Below are positions 34,909-46,845 of a stretch of DNA of 64,000 nucleotides, in pieces (within the stretch, counting starts at the first letter, position 1; every line of letters begins with the position of its first letter). Origin of the DNA: Tupaia tana (taxonomy: Eukaryota; Chordata; Mammalia; Scandentia; Tupaiidae); NCBI GenBank assembly GCA_026018925.1, contig JAKSZU010000002.1:156534400-156598399 (forward strand), written 5' to 3'. A program made the translations under genes and the position numbers. The notes beneath the pieces were generated by a model. It made no database searches. It was not told the DNA's origin and saw only the letters and a list, made by a program, of their open reading frames with translations.

Positions 34909-35772
34909 AAGGAATATCCTCACCAAACAGCAAGTCTCCAGATCTCTCCATTACTCAGCCTGCAGAACCTGAGCTGGGCTTACATTTGTCAGGCTGGTGA
35001 CTGGTGGGGTTTTTCCTGGGACAACTAGCCAGCAACAGAGAAGACCTACCGAGTGCACCACTGCGAGCGCCCTAACGGAAAGGCCAGCCAGATGACGGCC
35101 CGTGTCGGCGCCCACCCACTAGCACAGGGCTTCCAAACAGTCCACTGCGCCTCATTCTTCATGACCGACAACTCTGTCAGTCAGGACAGGCTAGGCAGTG
35201 CTGAAATTGAACAAAAAGCAAAACATGACCAGTCTCAGGAGTGAAATACAACAAACACTTATTTCCCACGCACACCAAGTCCAAAGGCCGGTGAGGGCAG
35301 GGGTGCCAGTGTGCGGCTCTCCACGCTGCACCCTGCAGCTCGGAGCTGGTGGCACCTCCATCTCAACAGCAGTGTCAGCCTCCCAGGCAGGGGGGACACA
35401 CACATCACTGTGTTCACAACCCACTGGCCAAAACGAGGCACCACGTGGAGGCAGGGAAGTACCTCCTCTCACATGCCTGCAAGGGCTGAAGAGCCAGAGC
35501 GGTCGGTTCAGTTATGTCTGATGGGAAAGCTAAGGACACTGGGCCGCTAAAATGAAAACAGGAACTAAGACAAACACTGAAAAATGAAACTAAAGTAATT
35601 CAAAGAGTACCCAAAACTTCACTTTTCTTGAGAGAAACTGAAGAAAGTCTCAGCATCATCAGAGAGCTATAACTGAATAAGCTATAACAGAAATAGCTGA
35701 AGAGTTTAAAAACTACTGGACATGAGTAATATAATGCCAGAAATTAACCTGTCTACAGACGTGTTAGAAGAC
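34909..35772. other. Unique intron, partly CpG-bearing
   Basis: 35035-35530 is comparatively GC-rich with open frames on both strands, but none shows a known domain. Confidence 0.4.
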
Positions 35773-35780
35773 CAAGTTAG

Positions 35781-36025
35781 GGGACCAGCAGTTGGCGTAA
35801 TGGCTATGTTGCTGGACTCCCATGAAGTTGACCGCGGTTCGAGTCCCGGACCCAGTGGCTCAAACTCACGCTGGGCGCGTGTGCGTGCATGCCCAAGATC
35901 CCAAGAGGAGAATGGAGGAGAGGGGATTGTGGTGTGGCCATGCCCCCTGGGTGTGATTTCTCGCTTTCTATCTCTCTGTCTCTCTCTGTCTTTCTGGCGA
36001 GCGCAGGCGCCCTATAGCAAAAACC

Positions 36026-36060
<35 letters not shown>
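35781..36060 (+). mobile_element. A-long SINE, young with TSD
   Basis: gggaccagcagttggcgtaa head, B box gcggttcgagtcccgg and about 30-nt poly(A). TSD caagttag at 35773-35780 and 36061-36068. Confidence 0.96.
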
Positions 36061-36061
<1 letters not shown>

Positions 36062-36068
36062 AAGTTAG

Positions 36069-36368
36069 AAAGATTTCCCAAAAAGTAAGACAAGAATTAA
36101 TAGAAAACATAGGAACATTGTCTAGTCCAGGAGATATAACATCTGGCCGGCATGAGTTCGAGACAGAGGACAGAGTGAAGAGGAAGAGGGAAATGCTCTC
36201 GGTGTGCAAGAGTGTGTTCCTGAACTGAATCGTGACTGCGGTTTCCTGGCTCTGTACGGCCCAGTCAGCACGATGATTTTTAAAAGACCTACATCAAAGT
36301 CCAACACCATGAAATTTCAAAATATGAGGGCAAAGAGAAAAGCCTGGAAGCCTCCAAGAGGATCAAGG

Positions 36369-36407
<39 letters not shown>

Positions 36408-37083
36408 GAGAGAAAGGCCTCAAACTTCTCAAACACAGCTTCGGAAGCTACAAGTCACTATTATCAAATGTTTACTGCACTTACCTCTAACCTGGAATTA
36501 TAACCCTGGCTACAATATCCATCAGGAAGAGAGAGAAACAGGAAGATTAAGGGAGTAGAAAATGGTACTTTCTGCGGCAAGCAGCCTCAGCAATGTGGCT
36601 CCTACAGTTCCACTCTAATACAAAAGAATGAACCGAGAAGATCTCAAGACATCAGATCCAGAAAAAAGAGCATCTGACACAGAAAGATAAATGCGATCGG
36701 AAACAACAGTGAAAGGAGGTCCTCGGAGGACGACGTGCGGCAGCGTGGGTAATCAGCCAGTCTGGACGGGAGACGAAGTACTAGGCACTGCGAGTCTACT
36801 GGGTAGGTCTGACTGTGCTGAAAGATTGATACTGCTGGCAGCAAATCGTCACAGGGACATAGAAAATTAAGCCCAAAGGAGAAGGAGATCATTATTAACT
36901 ACCAAAAATAAATAAATAGAGGAGGAAATGCAATCACAATACATTAGGTTGGTCATTCGTGAGTAATATTTATATCGTCATAAAAATGTAAATACTGATT
37001 TCTTGTCAGGAGATAATACACCAAGAGGATGGGGGGGAGGTGCTCGTAGATAGGGATGGTGCTATTAGGAGAGCTGAGTCCTG
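36069..37083. other. Unassigned intron with (TC)n(AC)n
   Basis: (TC)n(AC)n at 36368-36407. 36410-36900 has the feel of a decayed retroelement but I cannot name it. ttaggttggtcattcgtgag at 36944-36963 resembles a mariner end. Confidence 0.35.
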
Positions 37084-37265
37084 GGGCCAGCAGGTGGCGT
37101 GGTGGTTAAGGCGCTAGACTCCCACAAGGCCAGCCAGGGTTTGAGTTCCAGACCTGGCGGTTTGCTGTCTCAGTTTCTCTCTCTCTCTCTGTCCCTCCCT
37201 GGTGAGTGCATGTGCCCTATAGCAAATTTTTAAAAATAAGTATAGTAATAACTAATTCTTTAAAA
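37084..37265 (+). mobile_element. A-short-type SINE with A-long terminus
   Basis: Head ggggccagcaggtggcgtgg (CTCF-type 13-mer 37087-37099). Short CT body, then gtgcatgtgccctatagcaa, combining the short body with the long-form 3' end. Confidence 0.9.
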
Positions 37266-37351
37266 AAAAGAGAGAGAGCTGAATCCTCATCCATTGTGAG
37301 AGGTCACTTCTCAATGACTAAATCTGAAAAATTAAGTATTTATAAATATGT

Positions 37352-37516
37352 GGGGGCCAGTAGGTGGCATGGTGGTTAAGGGAGCTGGACTCCCACATGG
37401 CCGACAAAGGTTCAAGTCCTGGACCTTGCTTTCTCACTCCCCCCCCCCTCACTCTGTCCCTCTCTGGTCAAAATAAAATAAAATAAATTAATAAAATTAA
37501 ATTAAATAATTCTTTA
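37352..37516 (+). mobile_element. A-short SINE
   Basis: gggggccagtaggtggcatg head (13-mer 37357-37369), CT body, tctctggtcaaaataaaat and A-rich tail. Confidence 0.92.
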
Positions 37517-37654
37517 AAACATATTTATAAATATGTTATTTAGAAGAAGTAAATACAAAAGAAAATTAGATGTATAAATGTGGCCAGCCATGGGGAGAAA
37601 GAATCAGGTATGGGAAGAAAAGTGGGTCAGGGGACGACTGCCTTTTTTTTTTTT

Positions 37655-37847
37655 TTAATTTTTTAAATTTTAATTATTGTATTTAACTTTATCTATTTGT
37701 TTGTTTATTTTTAATTTGACCAGAAAGGGACAGAGTGAGAGTAAAAGAGAGAAAGTGAAAAAAACAAGCCACCAAGTCTGGGACTTGAACCGTGGTCAGC
37801 CATGGGGGAGTCCAGTGCCCTTAACCACCATGCCACCTGCTGGCCCT
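37655..37847 (-). mobile_element. A-short SINE
   Basis: Reversed tail ttatttttaatttgaccag, gggacttgaaccgtgg B box, and head tgccacctgctggccctg (13-mer 37831-37843, minus). Confidence 0.92.
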
Positions 37848-37944
37848 GGGGACTACTGTTTTTGACTTGGGAACCTCCTTGTGGGTTTGTGAATCATTTA
37901 CAGATATCACTTCGATTAAAATAAAGTTTTAAAAAGTCTCATTA

Positions 37945-38175
37945 GACCAGCTGCCATGGTAGAAGCAGGAACGCACCACTGAATGACAGCTGAGTCCACC
38001 TGGGAGGTCCAGGTTCGGCTCCCAGTCTGGCCTGGCCAGTCTGGGCAGGGTGGCTGCACTGTGGTCCCAGCTAACTAGCAGACCAAGGCAGGAGAATTAT
38101 GACTTGACAAGACCCTGCTGTCAAGGGTCCCACTACCATTCTCATACCATCTCCCACTCTCTCAGGAAAAGAAAT
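37945..38175 (+). mobile_element. Family B SINE
   Basis: agaccagctgccatggtaga, gaggtccaggttcggctccc, ggctgcactgtggtcccagc, and tgacttgacaagaccctgc. Confidence 0.65.
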
Positions 38176-38290
38176 CTCCCATATAACAAAAGTCTTATTA
38201 AGTTTCTAATTTTAATTTCAAAAGTCTGAAAACATTCCCTACTATCTCTATTTATGGCTATCAAATTTATCCCTAAAGAAACTTAATAAG

Positions 38291-38527
38291 GAACCAGCAG
38301 ATGGCATAATGGTTACGTCGCAGGACTCCCATGTAGTCAACCACAGTTTGAGTCCTGGACTCAGCGGCTTAAACTCACACCGGGTGCGTATATGCCCAAA
38401 ATCCCAAGAGAAGAACGGAGAAGGAGGAATTGCAGCATAGCCATCCCCCCCGAGGGTGATTTCTCACTTTCTTTCTCTGTCTCTCCAGAGAGCACACATG
38501 CCCTATAGCAAAAACCTCTTTAAAAAG
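38291..38527 (+). mobile_element. A-long SINE
   Basis: ggaaccagcagatggcataa head (13-mer 38294-38306), body, and ccctatagcaaaaacctctt. Confidence 0.92.
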
Positions 38528-39040
38528 GCAAAGAAACCAATATAATTTCTTGAGTTACATTTGCTCAGAGATTATGTAAAGTACATTTTTCAGTACTCTA
38601 AAATGCATAAAGTAAAAATTCAATGATACTACCATCTAGTGTAAACTAAGTACAAGTGACTCTTAGAATAGAAAGTATAAATACTATACCTGTTCTAGCT
38701 TTTGTTAGAAACTTTTGTTACATTCTCTACGCTGTTAAAAGATACTAAACACATATGAAAAGCATTCTGTATAGTGTGAGAGCACAACATAAATGCTCTC
38801 AAAGATGCTACAGCCTAATTAGAAAAATAAGGAACGCAGGGAAATGTTCGTCATGTACGCTGGCTTGTGCTAGAGACCTTGTAAATAGCACAAAGGAAAT
38901 CGGGACAGCTAACTAGCGATAGCGTCTCTGTGGTGACATCTGAAATGTGGGTGGTCAGCTCTGGAAAGTATCATTCATTGGTTACCTTCTCTCTTCATTT
39001 TACAAAGCAAGAAAATTAATTAGAAGAAATTTTTATTATT
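38528..39040. other. Unassigned intron
   Basis: No element recognised. Confidence 0.4.
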
Positions 39041-39044
39041 CGTA

Positions 39045-39498
39045 ATCTTTTTAGATTTTTGCCATAGGGTGCATGCACTCACCAGGAAAAGAGAAAAGGG
39101 AAGTGAGAACTCAACCCCTAGGGGAATGGCCACACAACAATCCCTTCTCTAGTCTCCTCTGGGGGTTATGGGCATGTGCACACTAGCACCTGGTGTCATT
39201 TTCTTTTTTTTTTTCTTTTAATAATTTTATTTAACTTTATTTTATTTATATATTTATATTTATTACTTTATTTATTTTAATTTGACCAGAGAGGGACAGA
39301 GAGAGAGAGAAAGAAAGCAAATCGCCAAGTCTGGGATGCAAACCATGGTCGGCCACATGAGAGTCCAGCACCCTTAACCATCGTGCCATCTGCAGGCCCA
39401 CACCTGACATGGTTTTCAAGACACTAGGTCCAGGACTCAAACCACAGTTGGCCATATAAGAGTCCAGAGCCTTAACCACCATGCCACCTGCTGGCCCT
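39045..39498 (-). mobile_element. A-long SINE split by an A-short SINE
   Basis: Reversed 3' end gatttttgccatagggtgca and body up to ctggtgtcattttc. It resumes at acacctgacatggttttcaa and ends at tgccacctgctggcccta (13-mer 39482-39494, minus). Confidence 0.9.
39198..39399 (-). mobile_element. A-short SINE nested in A-long
   Basis: Poly(T) and tail tttattttaatttgaccaga, CT body, caaaccatggtcggccac, and head cgtgccatctgcaggccc. Same orientation as its host. Confidence 0.9.
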
Positions 39499-39499
39499 A

Positions 39500-40065
39500 A
39501 AGAAATTATTTTTTTTTAATAATGCAATGATAATGTCTACGCTGCTACTATTATTTCTATCGTGCTCTCCACAGTGTAAAAGTTAATAGTGATGCAAATT
39601 CACGTCACAAAAAGTGCATCTCCACACCCCAGGCTCCGTAGGGTTCCCACTCAGGACTGTAAGCTCGCCCTGTGCCCACGCCTTTACAAACGGCTTCCCT
39701 CTCAAGTGTTCTTTTCCTCATCCACAACCCACACACCACACAGGTTTCCAAACGACTGCCACTCCAGGACCGAGAGATGCCGGGCTTGGCCATGGAAGCC
39801 CCTGGAACTGCAGTCAGACGTCTGCAGGTCACACGTACATAGGCTGATCAAAGTTTTATTTCTTTTTTTCTTTTTCCTTTCTTTTTTTTTCAGGGGAAAG
39901 TGCGAACACAGTTCCCCACTACCACAAATTATGCAGTCGAGTTTCCCACATTTGGGGAAATCTCAGGGGTCAGCACATCCCTGCAATGTGTGCAATGGAT
40001 AAGCCTTGCCCTGGGAAAACCATCTTCGTGATCATGGTATCTCCCCTGCCAGGTAAGTATAAGTT
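39500..40065. other. Unassigned intron
   Basis: The 137-aa open frame on + (39589-40002) has no recognisable domain and ends in a T-rich run, so I treat it as chance. Confidence 0.4.
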
Positions 40066-40067
40066 TT

Positions 40068-40147
40068 ATTCTTTTTTTAAGAATTATTTTAACTTTATTC
40101 ATTCATTTACTTATTTATTTTCATTTGACCGGAGAGGGACAGAGTGA

Positions 40148-40196
<49 letters not shown>

Positions 40197-40288
40197 TGAG
40201 AAAGCAAGCTGCCAGGTCCAGGACTCGAACCACGGTCAGCCATGTGGGAGTCCAGCACCCTCAACCACCACGCCACCTTCCAGCCCCT
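40068..40288 (-). mobile_element. A-short SINE with (GA)n expansion
   Basis: Tail ttatttattttcatttgacc, (GA)n at about 40145-40193, gactcgaaccacgg, and head cgccaccttccagcccc. Confidence 0.9.
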
Positions 40289-40840
40289 CAATGTTTTATT
40301 TCTATATGCTCTGTGCCTCAGTTAGGCTGGCCTGGGAAGCCGGTGCCCACTGTGACCCTAAGTCTACTGAATCTCACGTTTTAAGTCACATGATGCATCC
40401 AAGATGACCCACTATTTCTAGAGCAAAAATCAATCTGTGGCCAAGGGCACAGGAGCTGTTAACCTAATGCTTTTGTCTTAAGTTAATAAGCATCTGGAAT
40501 ATAATCCTCTCTGCATTATCTTTCTGCTGTGGCTTTATGTTCATTTTGCCCAACAAATCTACTAATCCCTCAGGATCTTGAAAATCTATTTTCCAAAGAA
40601 AGTAAGATCATCCCTTGAATTCAGTTCTTCTTTTGAAGCTCAAGTCAGTGTCCAGGAGAAAGTACTGATTTTATAGCACCGTCTTTACTTAGGCAAATGC
40701 CTACTTGATTATTTATATTAAAGTAAGCCAGAATCAAGTTTTCAAAACTGTTCCTGGGATAAAAACAATTTCACACGATACATTTATCTGATAATGTAAC
40801 TAATGATAATTAGTTATTGGAGATTACTAATTCACTGGTT
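40289..40840. other. Unassigned intron
   Basis: No element recognised. Confidence 0.4.
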
Positions 40841-40841
40841 T

Positions 40842-41082
40842 GGGACCAGCAGATGGCATAGTTGTTAAGGCGCTGGACTCCCACATAACTGACCACGGTT
40901 CGAGTTCTGGGCCTGGTGGCTTGAAACTCATGCCAGTTATGCATACATGCATGCCCAAAATCCCAAGAGGAGAATGGAGGAGAAGGGATTATGGTGCCAT
41001 CTCCCCTTAGGGAATGATTTCTCATTCTCTGTTTCTACGGTGAGTGCACGTGGACTATAGCAAAAATCACTCAAAATAATAA
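40842..41082 (+). mobile_element. A-long SINE
   Basis: gggaccagcagatggcatag head (13-mer 40846-40858), cacggttcgagttctggg B box, and gactatagcaaaaatcactc end. TSD is probably attcactggttt, present at about 40830 and 41090. Confidence 0.93.
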
Positions 41083-41184
41083 TAATGATCATTCACTGGT
41101 TTAAGAGATGAAGTTGTAGCACTTTGATATTTCTTTACTCCAGATCATGAATCTCCAAGGTTATTTGCTTTTTTAAACATACAT

Positions 41185-41330
41185 GTGATATGATATGATA
41201 TATGATATGATATGTAGAGAGACAGCAGATGGTGTGGACATTGGACGTTGAGGCACTAGATTCTACCCTTTCTCCTCCTATCTCATGAATGCGCACACAC
41301 TCCCATGAATAAAATCAACTTTTTAAAACT
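41185..41330 (+). mobile_element. (ATATG)n and truncated SINE, probably family B
   Basis: gatatgatat repeats at 41187-41215, then gacagcagatggtgtggaca and ctcatgaatgcgcacacact with an A-rich tail. Confidence 0.45.
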
Positions 41331-41828
41331 TTTTAAAAAGGCATTTCATGTTGAAAGATGGTTTCTTGTATTTTTTACACATGTCATAATTTAGAACACT
41401 ATTTCATGTACAACAGCACATAAAGTCAGTTTCTCTCAATCAGTATGCGCCTTCTTAAAATCAACACCACGGCTCACACAGAAGAACCATACTCCTTGAC
41501 CACGTTAAAGACCTGCCTCCCTCAGAGATGCCCAGTTCACTGTGACGGTTCGTCCTGGTGTGAAGCTCCCACGGTCCATCTGGCAAACTTACATAGACCG
41601 AATAGCTTGGGACAGAGACATCACAGCACCCAACCACCCGGTGCCTTGGTAACAATTACATGTCTAAAGTCTGATCTAAGATCTACAGACCTCTTCTTGA
41701 AAAATGTCAGGAGAACACTGAATCTCAGGATAGAGAGCCGAGAGGTCACTTATATCCATCTAGGCTTTGACTGCTCTTGATCCCAAACTATTTTATGTAC
41801 TTAAACCTTTCTTAAGATACTGACTATT
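41331..41828. other. Unassigned intron
   Basis: Open frame 41445-41780 (111 aa, +) has no domain I recognise. Confidence 0.4.
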
Positions 41829-42059
41829 GGGCCAGCATGTGGTGTGGTTAATGTGGTGCTGGATTCCCACATGGCAGACAGCAGTTCAAATCCTGGACCC
41901 AGTAGCTTGAAAATCGCGTCAGGCATGTGTCTGTGCATGCATGCCCACAATCCCAGGAGGAGACTGGAGGAGAAGGGACTGTGGTGCGGCCATTCCACCT
42001 GGGGGAGTAGTGATTTCTTACTTTCTCTCTGGTGAACACACATGCCCTATGGCAAAAAC

Positions 42060-42095
<36 letters not shown>
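41829..42095 (+). mobile_element. A-long SINE
   Basis: gggccagcatgtggtgtggt head, body, ccctatggcaaaaacc and about 34 A. Confidence 0.92.
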
Positions 42096-42097
<2 letters not shown>

Positions 42098-42364
42098 ATA
42101 CTGACTACTTTCTAGTTACACTTTATAGACACCTGGGGGTCCAGATCTGTAACCACCCATCTTTGTACCCTCAAGAGTACAAAGAATAATATGTCATACA
42201 CACTTAAGATTGGTTGCATTACATTTTTGAAAGTCAATGAGTAAATGACTTGAGAGTACACCCTGACTGAAATAAGCAGGCCCATGGCCACCCTAAAGCA
42301 TGCTTCAAATGCACACTCTTCAGGCCTGCTGGCATCATGTACAAAAACTCCTGTGAGGTAGATG

Positions 42365-42500
42365 TAACGAGTCTTCATTTCACTCCATTTTACAACAGAC
42401 TGGGCTCTGGTTCACAGAAATGAAAAGCACTGGTCAGAATGAGCCAGGTGACCGAGTGTTACTGACCTAGACACTCTGCTCCCCAAGCCTACCTTGACCC
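42365..42500 (+). mobile_element. MIR fragment
   Basis: ctccattttacaacagactg, ggtcagaatgagccaggtga and a final cctagacactctgctccc follow the MIR 3' half. Confidence 0.55.
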
Positions 42501-44313
42501 ACACAGGAACACTGCGACAAACTTGGCAGACGTGACAATTAAATACTAGAAAATATGTACAAGTTTGGGGCTATTCTCACCCCTGAACGCTGCAGGCTAC
42601 AAGAGGCCACTGCCTCCAAATGCCTTACCCAGTCCCACCACTTTCCTGAAAGCAAGGGAGAGAACAAAAGCCAACAGGTTTTCAGCAGCTGCTTTCAGCC
42701 ACTAGTATAGATAAACCTAGTGTGATGGGGTGAGGGCAGGGAGCACACGAAAGGGACAAAATGCATTAATGAGAGAATTTAACACACTATAAAATCAGAA
42801 GTAGGAAGTTTCCATTTTTTACATTCTCATTACTAACACAAAATCCCGATTTCCTAAATGAAATAAAATGCAGGTACTGCGAGCGTCGTAATAGCTGTGT
42901 AGTATTCTTTATCACAGGCACACACTAAAATACTGCGGCATAAATGTGTCGAGTTATTCTGGGACTACTATAAACGGGGCACTCATCATCTGGAATGCCC
43001 ACCTGGAAATGGTCCCTTTTCCTAAAACACAAAGTCTTATGAATTAAACAGAAACACGGTTTAAAAAGCAAACACACTTAACTTATGTCCAAGCCTATTT
43101 CATTATGCCGTACACTACAACTAGGGATTTGGATAAAAAAACAATTTCAAAGTTGCACTTTGTGCTAGTTTTCCATCTCCTTCATTACCAATATATAATA
43201 GTTTCCACATTCTTCGTAATAGTAATTAAATGTAAGCCTCTGCAGGCTTCATTCCCATTTGCCAAGAGTCTGAAGGCATGAGAAGTATGTAACATTTATA
43301 TAACAGGAAGTATCTAAAAGCATTCTGCTGGGATTTCCTTCCCCCACACCCCCTTCCACACCCATTCCTTAAACAGCCTTTCAAAAGGCCTCCTGTGCTC
43401 TTTAAAACTGAAACATGAGTTAGAAGAGAAAGCGTGTACCTTTTCCTTCGTTTTAGATACTACATGTCCACCAACGGTGAATTTAGTCCGGCTAAAATAG
43501 CTCGTCAAGCCTAGCACCTGACCCTTAATGCTCAAATATTTTAATGCCATGCAGGTCAAATACGCTTTTCTGTTGTTATCGGGGTGGAATTTAGGAGGAA
43601 ACGCAGAAAGCTCACCAACTCTGCTTTCCATGCTCCGCATACCACGTGCTAATCTAGAGGCCCTTGTGCTGTCTGCCATGAATGTGGATCTGACACTGCA
43701 AGTCCAAGAGGCCCTCTCCCCTCCTCCGAACCTCTGTGGCCCCCCTGACCTGCCCTCACATCCACTCTGTCCCACTCTGATTTCATTTCCCATGGGCGCT
43801 GACGCAGGAAATGTAACTTGGAAACAAACAAAATGCAAAATGTCTGTCGTGGAATGTTAGAGGTAAAGAGTGTTAAGACACCACTTAGATGAGACTATTT
43901 GTAACAGTACCTAGCAACACAAGTACCTAGTATCTCCGTTTTATTAAATGTCCCAAAGGTGCCTTTTCTACAGCATCAAAACCACATGGGGATGATGACA
44001 TGGATGCCATCATACCAGAGGCCATCACATGGAACTGGCACGACTCCAGCTATAATCTGCCCAGCCTCTTGAATACGTGACCATGTCCCCAGAAGTCAAT
44101 CAATGTCCAGGAACATCCACAAGGTCTGTCTCCACCAGGGAGCAATTCTCATACTTGGCAGGTCAAACTGACCTAAACTCAATCCATCCCAGGGACCGTA
44201 CCCACAAGCAAGGCCTCTTTGCTGGTTCCAGAGCACTACAAGGGTTTCTCCAACATTGCAGACTGGTTCAAGAGTTTTCCAAGACATTCTTGGGGAGATG
44301 GGAGGGAAGAGTG
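42501..44313. other. SINE-poor unique intron with a long chance-or-real ORF
   Basis: 1.8 kb free of recognisable repeats. On the minus strand 43314-43838 is open for 174 codons, and 43528-43860 is open on plus. I see no known domain, and the composition is ordinary. It could be a conserved noncoding element or chance. Confidence 0.3.
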
Positions 44314-44331
44314 GCATCCCTAACTTACTTC

Positions 44332-44575
44332 CTTTTCGGGGGAGGTTTTTGCTATAAGGGTGCACGCGCTCACCAGAAAGACAGAGAGAGACAGAGGGGA
44401 TGGCCACACTGCAATCCCTTCTCCTCCATTCTCCTCTCACGATCTTGGGCACGCATGCACATGCACCCAGTGTGAGTTTAAGACACCGGGTCCAGGACTT
44501 GGACTGCGGTCAGCTACATGGGAGTTCAGCGACATAGCCATTACGCCAACCGCTGTACGCCAACTGCTGGTCCCA
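44332..44575 (-). mobile_element. A-long SINE with 18-bp TSD
   Basis: gaggtttttgctataagggt to ctgctggtccca. TSD gcatccctaacttacttc at 44314-44331 and 44576-44593. The head end is partly duplicated (acgccaaccgctgt, then acgccaactgctgg). Confidence 0.97.
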
Positions 44576-44593
44576 GCATCCCTAACTTACTTC

Positions 44594-46405
44594 TAACTTT
44601 CTCTGCCTTTTGAAGACCAACTCCCAATCTCTTCTTTCTGTGCCTGTTAAAAAACGTTTTAAAAGTGTGAATTCATATAATGCAGGGACACTGACCTGCA
44701 TTAAGTCATAACATTTTCCAAGTAAAGTAACTCAGAGCTTAAAATCATGCCATCTTACTAAATGAAATTAGAGCAGAAAGTGAATCTCTTATATGGACCT
44801 TCTTAATTGCTGCTCATAGGAATTATTTTGTCTAAACTACAAGAGAGAAATTTAATTTCAGTTCTATTTTCTCATTATCCTCAAAAAACTCTAAAAGTAC
44901 CATTTTGTTAAATTGAGTCAATCCCTACTGAATAGAGTAATTCGGGAACTTAGCTCAATTGTCCATAGGAATACTAATTTCATTTCATCTAAAATTAATA
45001 CAACCTGGAAAATGAAAGCCACTCCCTCTAATCTTACTATCTTATTTGATGACTCAATTCAATTTATTATTATAAGAGTATAAGCTACCCAATACCTAGA
45101 TCACAAATCACTTTCGTATTATGACCTAGAAAACACCCACCATCTATCTCTTCACTTGAAAACACTGAATTTAAATAATTTTGATCACCATAACACAATC
45201 AAGACAAAGGGTACCTTCAAAATAATTTGCCAATAACCTATAACCCAAGTCAAATCATCGAAACAAGAAATAAAGGAAACAGCGACAGACTCTCATTTAC
45301 ACTGGCCTTCTGCTCTAAAAGCCCGTCTACAAACCAGCTGTTCGGTGCTCAGGCTACTCACTCCCAGATCACAGAAGTCTCGTAACACACAGCTTACCTA
45401 AAAGAGTTTTCTGCACGCTCCCTGCCATATAGCAAGTTTCTTTTAAAACTGGGAAAAGGATGTGTTCTGTTCTCACCACCCATGCAGCTTGGGCTCCAGA
45501 CCTGTCTTCTGGGGTGAAAGAACTGAGCCCCCAGCTCCAGCTCCCCTGCACTGGCGAATGGAGGGGCCTACAGACCGAGGCAGTGGGGAACCGGCAGGGT
45601 GGTGTGAGCCTGGCAGGAAACATAACCCCTGGCACACTCTGAGAACCACACATCTTCCAAGGTGCTTATTTTCCACTCTCTGAAACAGGGATGGGGGTCT
45701 GCTTGCTTTCCTTTTTATCACATTTTTGTCCTTTCCGGGGTTTTTCTCCTTGAGGGATCACATCACTGAGGAAAGTCCCACAGCTTTGCTCTGGCCCCTT
45801 TTTGTCTGTAATGCAAATCTTAAGGTTTTTAATGCCAGGCACTCAAGGAAAAGGCTCCTCCTTTGAAGTCCACTCATCTCACAAGGCACCCTGGAGAACA
45901 AAAACTGAACACAGGAAGTAATGGTGTTTTCTGGGACACAAAAGAGAAATTAATATACTCAAAAAGCAAAGGCCTTGATAAGACCTTGGGATTGTGGATG
46001 AGACCTAAGTACAAGTCCTAGAAACCAAACCACCACTAGAGTAGAGACAAGGGGAAATGATAAGGATGCCACTGAAAAGGAGGAGGGGCCTGTTCCAGAA
46101 GGGGGGAGGGGCTGAAGAGAAGACCTGAATGACTGTAATGTCATCAATAGTGTCTCCTGAGTCAGAAGACCTAAAATTCCCACAAAAAAAAAAAAAAAAA
46201 AAAGCTGTCAAGACTGCAGACCAGAAACAAATAGAGGAAAGATGGTGCTTGTATTATGTGAGTCTTACGTCTTACTATGTCAATCAAGGGACGCTCAAGA
46301 ACAAGGTGTCCTATACGGTGATGACTAGCATGCAACCGTGAATAAGGAAGACTGCTGCTACTACATTCTATGAATATAGCTAAAGACAATAGAACAGCTG
46401 ATAGA
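44594..46405. other. SINE-free unique intron
   Basis: 1.8 kb. 44650-45250 is AT-rich, 45370-45700 more GC-rich. Poly(A) at 46185-46203. No recognised coding exon. Confidence 0.45.
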
Positions 46406-46680
46406 GCCAGCCCCTTGAACAATGGTTAAGCCTTACGCTTTGGGAGCTGGACCCTAATATGGCCAATCCATGCTTCAAATCCTGGCCCCAGTGGCTTGAA
46501 AAACACATCAGGCATGGATATGTGTGTACCCAAAGTCCCAACAGAAGAGTAGAGGAGAAGGGACTGCAGCATGGTCATCACCCCAGGGAGTGATTTCTCA
46601 CTTTCTCGTTCTCTCTCCCTCTCTCTCTTGCATGCACGTGAGAACAAACATGCACCCTATAGCAAAAACTTTATAAAAAA
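46406..46680 (+). mobile_element. A-old SINE
   Basis: gagccagccccttgaacaat head, ctttgggagctggacccta, body, and accctatagcaaaaacttta. Confidence 0.8.
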
Positions 46681-46806
46681 GCACTTTATTAAGAGTATTT
46701 TTAATGCATTGTTCATGGTGTATAACATGTTATAGACCAAGCTCCTCTTCTACACCTTGACAAACTGTATCATGCCTAAATTCAGATTAGTTTTCAGATT
46801 AGTTGC

Positions 46807-46807
<1 letters not shown>

Positions 46808-46845
<38 letters not shown>

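Noticed and set aside
37084-37160. tRNA gene calls
   Set aside because: A and B boxes are present, but the heads do not form a proper cloverleaf with matching acceptor ends and are followed by SINE body. They are SINE promoters, not functional tRNAs.
39589-40002. 137-codon plus frame
   Set aside because: Ends in a T-rich Phe-Leu run and has no family resemblance, so chance is more likely.
43314-43838. Annotating the 174-codon minus frame as a gene
   Set aside because: No recognisable domain, no splice signals that I could connect to WWC2, and the overlapping plus frame is of similar quality. Kept only as a finding.
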